From: Syntrophaceae bacterium UBA6252
GTDB taxonomy: Bacteria > Desulfobacterota > Syntrophia > Syntrophales > UBA6807
DNA length: 9,594 nucleotides
Direction: 5' to 3'
NCBI GenBank assembly: GCA_002441265.1
Contig: DJVQ01000048.1
Location: forward strand, 54,777 to 64,370
Part shown: piece by piece, positions 1 to 7,306 of the stretch
How positions within the stretch are numbered: the first letter of the stretch is position 1
How the letters are laid out: each line of letters opens with the position of its first letter
Translations under genes and position numbers: made by a program
Notes under the pieces: generated by a model
The model's input: only the letters and a program-made list of their open reading frames with translations
Database searches by the model: none
What the model was told of the DNA's origin: nothing

Positions 1-37
1 GAAAAAGTGTTGAATCGGCCTTTTTCAACTTCATCAT

Positions 38-66
38 ATCATGGGTCGAAACATGCGGGCTGTCAA
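38..66 (-). promoter_or_regulatory. possible sigma-70 promoter pointing left, out of the window
   Basis: On the minus strand a perfect TTGACA (66-61) is followed after 17 bp by CATGAT (43-38), which matches four of six bases of the -10 consensus. It lies just past the terminator of the CoA-transferase gene, where a separate leftward transcription unit could start. The gene it would serve is outside the window, so the call rests on the two hexamers alone. Confidence 0.3.
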
Positions 67-72
67 GGAAAG

Positions 73-99
73 AAAAGGCCCGGCGGGGCCGGGCCTTTT
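73..99 (-). terminator. intrinsic terminator of the CoA-transferase gene
   Basis: A perfect 12-bp stem (73-84 with 88-99) with a 3-nt loop and a GGCCCGGC core has A/T ends, so that on the minus strand it reads into TTTTC and further pyrimidines. It starts 32 nt after the stop codon of the leftward CoA-transferase gene. The stem also has a TTTT on the plus-strand side, so it could stop transcription from the left as well. Confidence 0.85.
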
Positions 100-130
100 C
101 GCGTGCCATGTGCGTGCATCAAAGGCGCGT

Positions 131-1651
131 TTACTTTCCGCACTGGTAGGGATCCCAGTCGTATCCCCAGTAATCGCTGTGGAAAGGCACCTTGTAGTTT
201 TTCCTTTCTTCGTGGGAGGGATACCTCCTTGCGCCGCCCTCTTTCGGAAGCATCGGGACGGGGAACCTCGGAGGGAGGAGCCCGTTTGCCTTGGCTTCTT
301 TTTCCAGCCAGTCACGATCATCGGGATGGGCGATGGAGATCAACGCCGAGGCCCTTTCGTATCCGTTCAGTCCCCGCAAATTGACGATCCCGTACTCGGT
401 GCAGACGTAGTTGGCGAGCTGGGCCGGCACGTCGACGGAGGACCCCTCCGGGAGGAAGGGAACGATGCGGGAGGTTCCGTGCTTGCTCCTCGAGGTCATG
501 GAGGCGACGCCGCGGCCGCCCTTCGACTGGGCGCAGAACGAAACGAACTGGAAATATCCGCCGGAGCTGGAAATGGGACGTTTCTCGTAGAATCCGGAGC
601 ACTGCTGGCCCAGGAGGTCCACGGCCACGCAGTTGTCGATGGCGATCATGTTGTCCAGGCGGGTCAGGTTGTGCAGGTTGTTCGTGTAACCGATGTCATA
701 GACCGCGAGGTTCTGGTTCCTGTTGATCGTGTCGTAGTACCAGTTCACGTCCACGGGGAAGGCGAAGGTCCACACGCTTTTGCCCCTGTCGTAAGGAAGG
801 CTCTTGTAGCGGTTCGTCACCTGTCCCGATTCGATGAGTTTGATGAGGCCGGCGTTCAGCATTTCCGTGTGGACGCCGAGGTCCTTGAATCCGGCTTCCG
901 TCATGGCGCTGACGCAGGCGGAGGGCAACGAGCCGATTCCAAGCTGAATGATGTCCCGGTCCCGCATGATCGTCATGATGTGTTCGGCGATCTTTTTCTC
1001 CTCGGGCTTCGCCTGGATGGCCTTCTCGTTGATCTGAGGCCATTTGTATTTTTCGACGTCCACTTCCACCCAGTAGTCGATGTCGTCGATGTGGTAGGTG
1101 TTGAAGCGCCCCCCTTCGGCCCAGGGGTAGTCGCTCCGGACCTCGACGACCGATTTTTTCGCACACTGTGCGAAAATACTGCAGTTGTTCGTCCCGTAGG
1201 ACCAGTTCACGAATCCGTGTTCGTCGAAGGGCGTTGCGGCGTTCCACCACCAGTCGAGACCCCGGTTGGCCTTCACGGCATTGACGAACCGGTAATGGCA
1301 GAACCACATTCCGAGCGCCCACCCCCACTGGGCCCAGCTTGTCACGTTGTTCGTGTCCCTTGCTTTCCGGCTCCAGGGGAAGAAGAAGTATTCGTGAAAG
1401 CAATGATATTCCTGCTGCGGATCGACCTGCTGAAATTCGGGATGGGGGAAGAACATGGCATAGTTCCAAAGCTCGATGTTCTTCAACTGGCCGGGGCCGG
1501 GGCCGAGCCTCCTGGCGAGTTCCTTCATGCACTCCGTGGAGTCTCCTCCGACGGACCCGGGCTGAATCCACTCGCCGGGCTTCACCATGTCGAGGATCTG
1601 CTGGGCTGTTCTTTTTTTGTCGCGTATTTTCTGCTGGATAGGTGTTGTCAT
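131..1651 (-). CDS. acetyl-CoA hydrolase / 4-hydroxybutyrate CoA-transferase family protein, divergent
   Basis: The 506-aa protein belongs to the class I CoA-transferase branch that includes 4-hydroxybutyrate and butyryl-CoA:acetate CoA-transferases, which move CoA between carboxylic acids through a glutamyl-CoA intermediate. Visible family motifs are TPFDEHGFVNWSYG (about 140-153, matching the PPxDxxGYxSFG region), GIGSLPSA (238-245), HTEM with the presumed catalytic Glu263, LLGQQCSG (346-353), SKGG (376-379), TEYGIVNLRG (418-427) and AHPDDRDWL (441-449). It is longer than the usual 430-440 aa. The N-terminal half is unusually rich in Trp, Tyr and Phe, and there is an extra aromatic C-terminal tail. 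The family GGQxD motif reads GGYFQF (364-369). The start at 1651 is chosen because a strong GGAGG site precedes it; an ATG five codons upstream lies inside that site. The gene stands alone with its own terminator. Family membership is secure, but the substrate pair cannot be told. It is probably cytoplasmic acid activation in an anaerobe. Confidence 0.85.
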   Translation of the reverse strand: MTTPIQQKIRDKKRTAQQILDMVKPGEWIQPGSVGGDSTECMKELARRLGPGPGQLKNIELWNYAMFFPHPEFQQVDPQQEYHCFHEYFFFPWSRKARDTNNVTSWAQWGWALGMWFCHYRFVNAVKANRGLDWWWNAATPFDEHGFVNWSYGTNNCSIFAQCAKKSVVEVRSDYPWAEGGRFNTYHIDDIDYWVEVDVEKYKWPQINEKAIQAKPEEKKIAEHIMTIMRDRDIIQLGIGSLPSACVSAMTEAGFKDLGVHTEMLNAGLIKLIESGQVTNRYKSLPYDRGKSVWTFAFPVDVNWYYDTINRNQNLAVYDIGYTNNLHNLTRLDNMIAIDNCVAVDLLGQQCSGFYEKRPISSSGGYFQFVSFCAQSKGGRGVASMTSRSKHGTSRIVPFLPEGSSVDVPAQLANYVCTEYGIVNLRGLNGYERASALISIAHPDDRDWLEKEAKANGLLPPRFPVPMLPKEGGARRYPSHEERKNYKVPFHSDYWGYDWDPYQCGK

Positions 1652-1654
1652 TGA

Positions 1655-1664
1655 CTCCCTCCTC
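1655..1664 (-). promoter_or_regulatory. strong ribosome binding site deciding the CoA-transferase start
   Basis: Read on the minus strand, GAGGAGGGAG lies 3 nt before the ATG at 1651, with the GGAGG core at about 6 nt. The site overlaps an in-frame ATG at 1666, which therefore cannot be the start served by it. Confidence 0.75.
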
Positions 1665-1964
1665 ATAAATCAGGAAATTGATCTCCTTTTTTGAGGTAAT
1701 ATCTGTGAACAAATGCCTACAACCCGCGTGTCCGAGTTCACCGATCCCCTCTACCTCATCCATCACTCCTTTCCTGTATTGGTTTTCCCGGTTACTGGGC
1801 CGCCTGATCTCGATTTGCGTTGAATGCGGTTCTGTTAATCCCTCTTGGATATCTTGTCAAGGTAAAAAAGGCCGAAAAGAGGCTGAATTCTCCCGAAGTT
1901 CCGGTTCAATCCACAACATATGGTATCCTCTCCCGGTCTGGATACATGTTCTGGTGTTTTCCCC

Positions 1965-1993
1965 TTTACAAACAGGCTCCGTTCCACTATAAG
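1965..1993 (+). promoter_or_regulatory. sigma-70 type promoter for smc
   Basis: TTTACA (1965-1970) and TATAAG (1988-1993) are separated by exactly 17 bp, with five of six bases matching consensus in each. Transcription would begin near 2000, giving a leader of about 48 nt before the smc ATG at 2048. The site lies inside the longest open frame that runs into smc, which argues against any start upstream of it. Confidence 0.65.
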
Positions 1994-2047
1994 AAGAATG
2001 ATCTGATAATGGTCTCACACCAGGATGGATGCCGGGGGGCGTGGTTC

Positions 2048-5000
2048 ATGATCATCAGAAAACTGGAAATCACGGGCTTCAAGTCCTTCAGGGACAGGAC
2101 AGTGTTCCATTTCACGCCCGGGGTCAGTGCCGTCGTCGGTCCGAACGGTTGTGGGAAGAGCAATGTCGTCGACGCCATCCGCTGGGTCATGGGGGAGCAG
2201 CGGGTCCGTTCCCTCAGGGGAAAGCGGATGGAGGACGTGATTTTCAATGGCAGCGAAAGCGCGTCCGCCGTGGGGATGGCGGAGGTGTCCCTCCTTCTCG
2301 AGGCCAACGGCCGTCCCTTTTCCGGAGCGTTCAGCCACGCTTCCGAAGTGATGGTGACCCGGAAAATCTTCCGGAACGAAGAAAGCGAATACCTCATCAA
2401 CCAGGTGCCCTGCCGTCTCATGGACATCCGGGAGTTCTTCATGGATGCCGGCATCGGGGCGCGGACCTATTCCATCATCGAACAGGAAAGCATCTCGCGG
2501 CTCGTGGAGGCGAAACCGGAGGACATCCGGGAATTCATCGAGGAAGCCGCCGGAATCGCAAAGTACAAGAGCAGGCGCGACGCCGCCGCCCGGAAGCTGG
2601 AGGCGACGGGGCAGAACATGGCGCGGCTCCGGGATATCGTTGCCGAGGTCCGCGCGCGACTGGAGCAGCTCGCGAAGCAGGTGAAGCGCGTCGAGGAATA
2701 CCGGCGGCTTCGGGAGAAAATGAAGGAAGGCGAGGTGTCGCTTGTCCTTCAGTCCTTCCACGAGGTCCGGGAACGGGCGGACCTGCTTTCCCGCCAGAGA
2801 ACGGAAACGGGCGACAGGCTTCTGGCCCTCCGGAACGACCTGACCTCCGGCGAGTCCCTTCTGGAGGAAAGCCGGGGGAAACTTCTCGAAATGGACGAGG
2901 AGGCGTCCCGCCTGCAGGAGGCGGTCTTCCGGAAAAAAAGCGGGATTTCCACCCTGGAGCAGCGGATCGAATACGCCTCGGGAAAGATCCGGGATCTCGG
3001 GGAACGCATGGAAAAAGGAGCCCTTTCGATCCAGATGCTGGGGGAACGGAAGGAACAGACGGCGGAAGAGGTCCGGCTGGGGAAGGACCAGCTGTCGGGG
3101 CTCGGGGAGGAGATCGAAAGCGCGAAAGCGGCCGTCCAGGAGCTTCAGGACGGACTTGCCGTGTTGAGGGACCGCGAGGAGGAAACGGCGGAGCATCTGG
3201 AAGAAGAGAAGGCCCGGAATTTCGAAAGGGCGGCGGAGCGGGGCCGGCTTGGAAACACCCTCCAGGGTCTCCTGCGGGTCATGGAGGACCTGGACCGCCG
3301 GAAAGAGCGGGAAACCCGGGAGTTCGAGGAGCTGGAGCACCGGGCGAAGGAACTTCGGGAAAGGAGGGACCGCTGCGAGTCCGATCTCTCGGAAAACGCG
3401 GAGGCCCTTGCGGCGCTCAGGGAGGAGATCGGCCTCGACGAATCGGAACTCCGGGACGGGCGGAAGGAACTGGAAAGACTGAACGAGGAACTCTCCCGCC
3501 TGAAGGGGGAGCTGGGGGAGAAGCGGTCGCGGCTCGCGTCGCTGCGGGAGTTCCGCGAGTCCTATGAATGGTGCGACGAGGGAACCCGGTCGGTCATGGC
3601 GGCGAAAAGGGAAGGGGGGCTTTCCGGAGACGGGATCTACGGGGTTCTCGCCGACCATGTCGAGGTGTCGAAGGAATACGAACCCGCCCTGGAGGCCGTG
3701 CTCGGGGAACGTCTCCAGCACGTGCTGGTCCGCAGTCACGAGGAAGGCGTCCGCGCCGTAGACTATCTGAAACAGTCGCTTTCCGGGAGGGGCCATTTCA
3801 TCCCCCTGGGGGCGAGGGGCGCGGGGGCGGCCGGACGGATGGAAGGGTTCCCGGAGGGCGCGGTGAGGCTCCGGGATCATGTCCGGGTGAAAGAGCCGTT
3901 CGCCGCGATGCTCGATGCACTCATCGGCGACACCGTCGTTCTTCCCGACCTTTCCTCGGCGGTTCGCCTGTGGTCGAAAAACGGGTTTTCGGGAACCTTC
4001 GTGACCCCCGGCGGAGAAGTCATCGATCCCCGGGGAATCCTCACCGGCGGAAAAGGAACGAACGGGGCTGGAAACCACCTGAAAAACCGCAGGGAAATCG
4101 ATGAACTGGCCGGGGCCGTCGAGGAGGCCGAGGACCGCCTCGACGGGGCGAAAAGGGACAGGGACGCCGTGCACGACGCGATCCGCCGCACGGAGGAGGA
4201 CCTTGCGAGGAAGCGGTCCGCCGCCGGCGACCTGGAACTGGTCTGCCAGGGGAAGAAAAAGGACATCGAGCGGCTGGAAGGCGAGGCGAAATGGCTGGAA
4301 AAACGGCTGAGCGTCCTTCGGTTCAACCGGGAGACCCTCGACTCGGAAAAAAGGTCCGCCGAGGAAAGGGCGCTCGATCTCCGGCAGAAGATCGCGTCCC
4401 TTGACGGGGAAGCGGCTTCCCTGGACGAAGCGCTGAAGGAATTGAAGGAGGCCTGGCGGGAGGTCCGGGAGGAACTGTCCCGCCAGGAGAGCGAGCTGAC
4501 CGAGGAGAGGGTTCTTCTTTCCTCGCTGGAGGAGAAGAAGAAGGGGGTGGAGGCACGCCTCGAAAGCCAGAAAAATGCCATCGCCGAGGCGGCGCGGCAG
4601 ATGGAGGAACGGAAAAGGGAACTGGAGACCTGGGCTCAGGAGAAAACCGGTCTCGAGTCGGCGATGGCGCGGGACCGGGAGGATCTCCGGGAGGCTTACC
4701 GGGAGTTCGAGAATCTGGAGGAGCAGCAGTCGGCCCGGAAAGCGGAGCGGGACCGGGAGGAAGAGGCCGTCCGCCAGCGGGAAGGGGGGATCCGCGATCT
4801 GAGGAAACGGATCGATGAAATTTCCGGGGAACTGAACCGTCTCGACGTGCGGATCGGTGAGACGAACGTCCAGGGCGAAGCGCTCAAGAACGGGATATTC
4901 GAGAAACACCGGGTCCGGCTGGAGGAATGTCTTCCCGAATTTCGTCCCCTCGACGAGGAGGAGCTGAAAAAGCTGGAGGAGACCCTTTCCCGGCATCGGC

Positions 5001-5608
5001 GGAAGATGGAGACCTTCGGCGAGATCAACCTCCTCGCGGAGCAGGAGTACGGCGAGCTGAAGGAGCGGCACGATTTTCTGTCGGGACAGCTCGACGACCT
5101 GGATGCATCCGTGGAGACCCTGAAGAAAACCATCGCGAAGATGAACGCCCTGTCGAAGAAGAATTTCATGGAGACCTTCACCGCCGTGTCCGAGGCGTTC
5201 CGGGAGGTGTTTCCCCGGATCTTCCCGGGCGGGAAGGGCGAACTCCGCCTTACCGACGAAGCGAATCTCCTCGAGTCCGGCGTGGACATGGACGTTCAGA
5301 TTCCCGGGAAAAAGCGCCAGAACCTTTCCCTTCTTTCGGGCGGAGAAAAGGCCCTGTGCTCCATATCCCTCGTCTTTTCCATCCTCGTCCACAGGTCCTC
5401 CCCCTTCCTCGTCCTGGACGAAGTGGACGCCCCCCTTGACGATGCCAACGTGAATCTTTTCAAGCGCCTCATCCGGGAGATGGCCGGCACCTCCCAGGTC
5501 ATTCTCATCACCCACAACAAGAAAACCATGGAAATCTCGGACAGCCTCATCGGGATCACCATGGAAAAGAGCGGCATCTCCTCCACCGTCTCGGTAAGCC
5601 TGAACTGA
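2048..5608 (+). CDS. smc: chromosome segregation protein SMC
   Basis: A full-length 1186-aa SMC ATPase, the core of the condensin-like SMC-ScpAB complex that compacts and segregates the chromosome. Domains in order: N-terminal head with Walker A GPNGCGKS (31-38) and the MGEQ Q-loop; long E/R/L-rich coiled coil (about 170-500); hinge (about 527-670) beginning GDGIYGVLADH and ending near the Gly-rich GGKGTN; returning coiled coil (about 680-980); C-terminal head beginning near TFGEINLLAEQEY (989), with ABC signature LSLLSGGEKAL (1093-1103), Walker B FLVLDEVD with catalytic Glu1125, D-loop and ITHNKKTM switch. All ATPase motifs look intact. The frame is open upstream to 1820, but ATG 2048 matches the family N-terminus (MIIRKLEITGFKSF) and lies downstream of the promoter; its ribosome site (a G run at 2034-2039) is weak. 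ATG 2009 is a less likely alternative. No scpA, scpB or rnc gene is in view. smc leads the cluster with ftsY. Confidence 0.97.
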   Translation: MIIRKLEITGFKSFRDRTVFHFTPGVSAVVGPNGCGKSNVVDAIRWVMGEQRVRSLRGKRMEDVIFNGSESASAVGMAEVSLLLEANGRPFSGAFSHASEVMVTRKIFRNEESEYLINQVPCRLMDIREFFMDAGIGARTYSIIEQESISRLVEAKPEDIREFIEEAAGIAKYKSRRDAAARKLEATGQNMARLRDIVAEVRARLEQLAKQVKRVEEYRRLREKMKEGEVSLVLQSFHEVRERADLLSRQRTETGDRLLALRNDLTSGESLLEESRGKLLEMDEEASRLQEAVFRKKSGISTLEQRIEYASGKIRDLGERMEKGALSIQMLGERKEQTAEEVRLGKDQLSGLGEEIESAKAAVQELQDGLAVLRDREEETAEHLEEEKARNFERAAERGRLGNTLQGLLRVMEDLDRRKERETREFEELEHRAKELRERRDRCESDLSENAEALAALREEIGLDESELRDGRKELERLNEELSRLKGELGEKRSRLASLREFRESYEWCDEGTRSVMAAKREGGLSGDGIYGVLADHVEVSKEYEPALEAVLGERLQHVLVRSHEEGVRAVDYLKQSLSGRGHFIPLGARGAGAAGRMEGFPEGAVRLRDHVRVKEPFAAMLDALIGDTVVLPDLSSAVRLWSKNGFSGTFVTPGGEVIDPRGILTGGKGTNGAGNHLKNRREIDELAGAVEEAEDRLDGAKRDRDAVHDAIRRTEEDLARKRSAAGDLELVCQGKKKDIERLEGEAKWLEKRLSVLRFNRETLDSEKRSAEERALDLRQKIASLDGEAASLDEALKELKEAWREVREELSRQESELTEERVLLSSLEEKKKGVEARLESQKNAIAEAARQMEERKRELETWAQEKTGLESAMARDREDLREAYREFENLEEQQSARKAERDREEEAVRQREGGIRDLRKRIDEISGELNRLDVRIGETNVQGEALKNGIFEKHRVRLEECLPEFRPLDEEELKKLEETLSRHRRKMETFGEINLLAEQEYGELKERHDFLSGQLDDLDASVETLKKTIAKMNALSKKNFMETFTAVSEAFREVFPRIFPGGKGELRLTDEANLLESGVDMDVQIPGKKRQNLSLLSGGEKALCSISLVFSILVHRSSPFLVLDEVDAPLDDANVNLFKRLIREMAGTSQVILITHNKKTMEISDSLIGITMEKSGISSTVSVSLN

Positions 5609-5669
5609 CGGCGCCTTCCTTTACTTCGTTTCCGAAACATTGTAAGAATGTCGAAAAACCTCGCCGCGC

Positions 5670-5685
5670 GCACGGTGGACCGTGC
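5670..5685 (+). repeat. small perfect inverted repeat upstream of ftsY
   Basis: GCACGGT (5670-5676) and ACCGTGC (5679-5685) are perfect inverted copies with 2 nt between them, 29 nt before the ftsY start and inside the 106-bp smc-ftsY gap. As RNA it would form a short hairpin. There is no T run after it, so it is not a normal terminator; it could be an mRNA processing or stability element, or chance. Confidence 0.35.
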
Positions 5686-5697
5686 ATCCGGCGATCG

Positions 5698-5705
5698 AGG
5701 AAGGA
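5698..5705 (+). promoter_or_regulatory. ribosome binding site deciding the ftsY GTG start
   Basis: AGGAAGGA ends 9 nt before the GTG at 5715. The frame is open to an earlier GTG at 5682, but that codon has no purine-rich site before it and lies inside the small inverted repeat, so 5715 is preferred. Confidence 0.6.
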
Positions 5706-5714
5706 AGAGAGAAA

Positions 5715-6653
5715 GTGGAAAATGAGAAGCCCCGGGGAGGCGGCTTTTTTGAACGGATCCGGAACGGGCTTTCGAAGACCCGGAAGAGCTTCATCAAAAA
5801 CCTGGACGAGATGGTCTTCGGGGAGAAGATCATCACGAAGGACGTGTTCCAGAATCTCGAGGAAGTCCTCATCATGGCCGATCTGGGGCCCGCCTTCACG
5901 GAGGACCTGATCGAGGAGATGCGGTACCGGGCGAACCGGAAGGAACTGACGGACCCGGGTGCCCTGAAAGGGGTTTTGAAAGATCACATTCTGGAGATCC
6001 TGGAAAAAAGCGAGAGGCCGCTTGCGGTACCGGAGGAGCGGCCTTACACGATCATGGTGGTGGGCGTGAACGGAACGGGCAAGACGACCACCATCGGAAA
6101 GATGGCCCGGTATTTCCGGAACGACGGGAAATCGGTCCTTCTCGCGGCGGCCGACACGTTCCGGGCGGCGGCCATCGAGCAGCTCGAAGTCTGGAGCGAA
6201 CGGGCCGGGGTGCCGCTGATCAAGCAGAAGATGGGCGCCGACCCCTCCGCCGTCGTTTACGACGCCCTTCATGCCGCCAGGGCCCGCAAGACCGATGTCG
6301 TCATGATCGACACGGCGGGAAGGCTCCACACCAAGACCAACCTCATGGACGAACTGAAAAAGGTCACCCGGATCATGGGCAGGGAGATGGAGGGGGCGCC
6401 CCACGAGACCCTCCTCGTCCTGGACGCCACGACGGGTCAGAACGCCCTGGTCCAGGCCAGGATGTTCGATGAGGGGATCGGCATCACCGGAATCGTCCTG
6501 ACGAAGCTCGACGGAACGTCGAAGGGAGGGATCGTGATCCGGATCGCCAAGGAGTTGAAGCTCCCCATCCGGTACATCGGGGTCGGCGAGGGGCTCGACG
6601 ATCTGCGGGAGTTCCGGAGCGAGGAATACGTGAACGCCCTTTTCGAGCCTTGA
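5715..6653 (+). CDS. ftsY: signal recognition particle receptor FtsY
   Basis: A 312-aa SRP-family GTPase that docks ribosome-SRP complexes at the inner membrane, working with Ffh and the SecYEG translocon. G-domain motifs are complete: P-loop GVNGTGKTTT (117-126), DTFRAAA (147-153), DTAGR (199-203), TKLDG (263-267) and GVGEGLDDL (289-297). The form is short, essentially the N and G domains without the long acidic A domain of E. coli FtsY. The N-terminus GGFFERIRNGLSKTRKSF is basic and amphipathic, fitting the membrane-targeting helix known in such short forms. GTG is used as the start because of the well-placed ribosome site; GTG 5682 would add 11 residues. It lies 106 bp after smc, matching the smc-ftsY pairing known from many bacteria, and 9 bp before the phosphatase gene. 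Confidence 0.96.
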   Translation: MENEKPRGGGFFERIRNGLSKTRKSFIKNLDEMVFGEKIITKDVFQNLEEVLIMADLGPAFTEDLIEEMRYRANRKELTDPGALKGVLKDHILEILEKSERPLAVPEERPYTIMVVGVNGTGKTTTIGKMARYFRNDGKSVLLAAADTFRAAAIEQLEVWSERAGVPLIKQKMGADPSAVVYDALHAARARKTDVVMIDTAGRLHTKTNLMDELKKVTRIMGREMEGAPHETLLVLDATTGQNALVQARMFDEGIGITGIVLTKLDGTSKGGIVIRIAKELKLPIRYIGVGEGLDDLREFRSEEYVNALFEP

Positions 6654-6662
6654 ACGAGGTTC

Positions 6663-7304
6663 ATGGAGAGGATCTTCGCCATCGCGGACATTCACGGGTG
6701 CCTGGACAAGCTTCGGGCCCTCATGGAAAAAATCCGTCCCGACCGGGAGAGGGACAGGATCGTGTTCATCGGCGACTACATCGACCGGGGTCCCGATTCC
6801 CGGGGCGTGGTGGATTACGTCATCGATCTGAGGGACCGGTTCGGCCGGGTCGTCTGCCTCATGGGAAACCACGAACGGATGTTTCTCGACTACCACCTTT
6901 ACGGGAAGGACGGGGACCTCTTTCTCATGAACGGCGGGGACACGACGCTCCTGTCCTACGGCATGGAGGAAACGCCCGCCGGTAAAAGGGCCCGCGTCCC
7001 GGAAGAGCACCTTCGCTTCTTCGAGGATCTCCTCCCGTATTATGAAAGTGAGGGCTACATCTTCGTCCATGCCGGCCTGAGGCCCCATGTCCCCCTGGAG
7101 GAGCAGATTCCGGAGGATCTCCTCTGGATCCGGTACGCCTTCATCCGGTCCTGCCAGGACTTCGGAAAGATCGTCGTTTTCGGCCACACGCCTTTTCCCG
7201 AGCCCTTGATCGACTTCAACAAGATCGGGATCGACACGGGGGCGGTCTACGGGGGAAAGCTGACCTGCATCGAACTGCCCGCCATGAACCTGTACCAGGC
7301 ATAA
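6663..7304 (+). CDS. PPP-family serine/threonine-type metallophosphatase
   Basis: A 213-aa calcineurin-like phosphoesterase close in size and motif order to the lambda/PrpA-type bacterial protein phosphatases. The metal and catalytic residues are all visible: ADIHGC with Asp9 and His11; GDYIDRGPDS (37-46) with Asp38, Asp41 and Arg42; GNHE (68-71) with Asn69 and His70; HAG with His136; GHTPF with His175. The family removes phosphate from Ser/Thr (sometimes Tyr or nucleotide) substrates using two metal ions, typically Mn. There is no signal peptide or transmembrane helix, so it is cytoplasmic. It begins 9 bp after ftsY and ends 2 bp before ftcD, and so is part of the same transcript. The ribosome site GAGG (6656-6659) is only 3 nt from the ATG, suggesting low or coupled translation. 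The family is secure; the substrate is unknown. An Ap4A hydrolase (ApaH-like) role is an alternative, but the short length favours the PrpA-like group. Confidence 0.9.
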   Translation: MERIFAIADIHGCLDKLRALMEKIRPDRERDRIVFIGDYIDRGPDSRGVVDYVIDLRDRFGRVVCLMGNHERMFLDYHLYGKDGDLFLMNGGDTTLLSYGMEETPAGKRARVPEEHLRFFEDLLPYYESEGYIFVHAGLRPHVPLEEQIPEDLLWIRYAFIRSCQDFGKIVVFGHTPFPEPLIDFNKIGIDTGAVYGGKLTCIELPAMNLYQA

Positions 7305-7306
7305 CC

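Larger units (their letters stand above)
1652..2047. other. divergent intergenic region between the CoA-transferase gene and smc
   Basis: About 400 bp separate the two divergent starts. The right part holds a good rightward promoter (listed separately). Leftward I see only a weak candidate, TTGTAG (1722-1717) and TATTAC (1701-1696) with a short 15-bp spacer. Open frames here are extensions or shadows of the flanking genes and have no sign of coding. I see no tRNA, operator palindrome or repeat. Confidence 0.6.

Noticed and set aside
1..29. A GTTGAA/TTCAAC hairpin (9-14 with 24-29) at the left edge
   Set aside because: The stem is short and AT-rich with a 9-nt loop and no clear T run in a useful position; it is too weak to call as a terminator without the neighbouring gene.
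41..1654. A 537-codon plus-strand frame opposite the CoA-transferase gene
   Set aside because: It is a codon-aligned shadow with no recognisable protein motifs, and it runs through the terminator hairpin at 73-99.
696..1766. A leftward leader frame starting near 1766 with AAAGGAG before it
   Set aside because: The purine-rich site is attractive, but the frame runs into the CoA-transferase gene in another register, giving Arg-rich shadow sequence, and no short stop makes it a leader peptide.
1900..1920. A T-loop-like GGTTCAATCC string upstream of smc
   Set aside because: No matching acceptor, D or anticodon stems can be drawn around it, so it is not a tRNA or an obvious remnant.
2015..5515. 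A 1166-codon open frame antisense to smc
   Set aside because: It is in exact codon register with smc and exists because smc lacks TTA, CTA and TCA codons. The translation is Pro/Leu/Phe-rich low-complexity sequence with no recognisable domain. smc itself has every family motif.
5556..7187. A 543-codon minus-strand frame opposite ftsY and the phosphatase gene
   Set aside because: It spans two real genes that happen to share a frame, and continues through the intergenic gap. This is the same codon-bias shadow.
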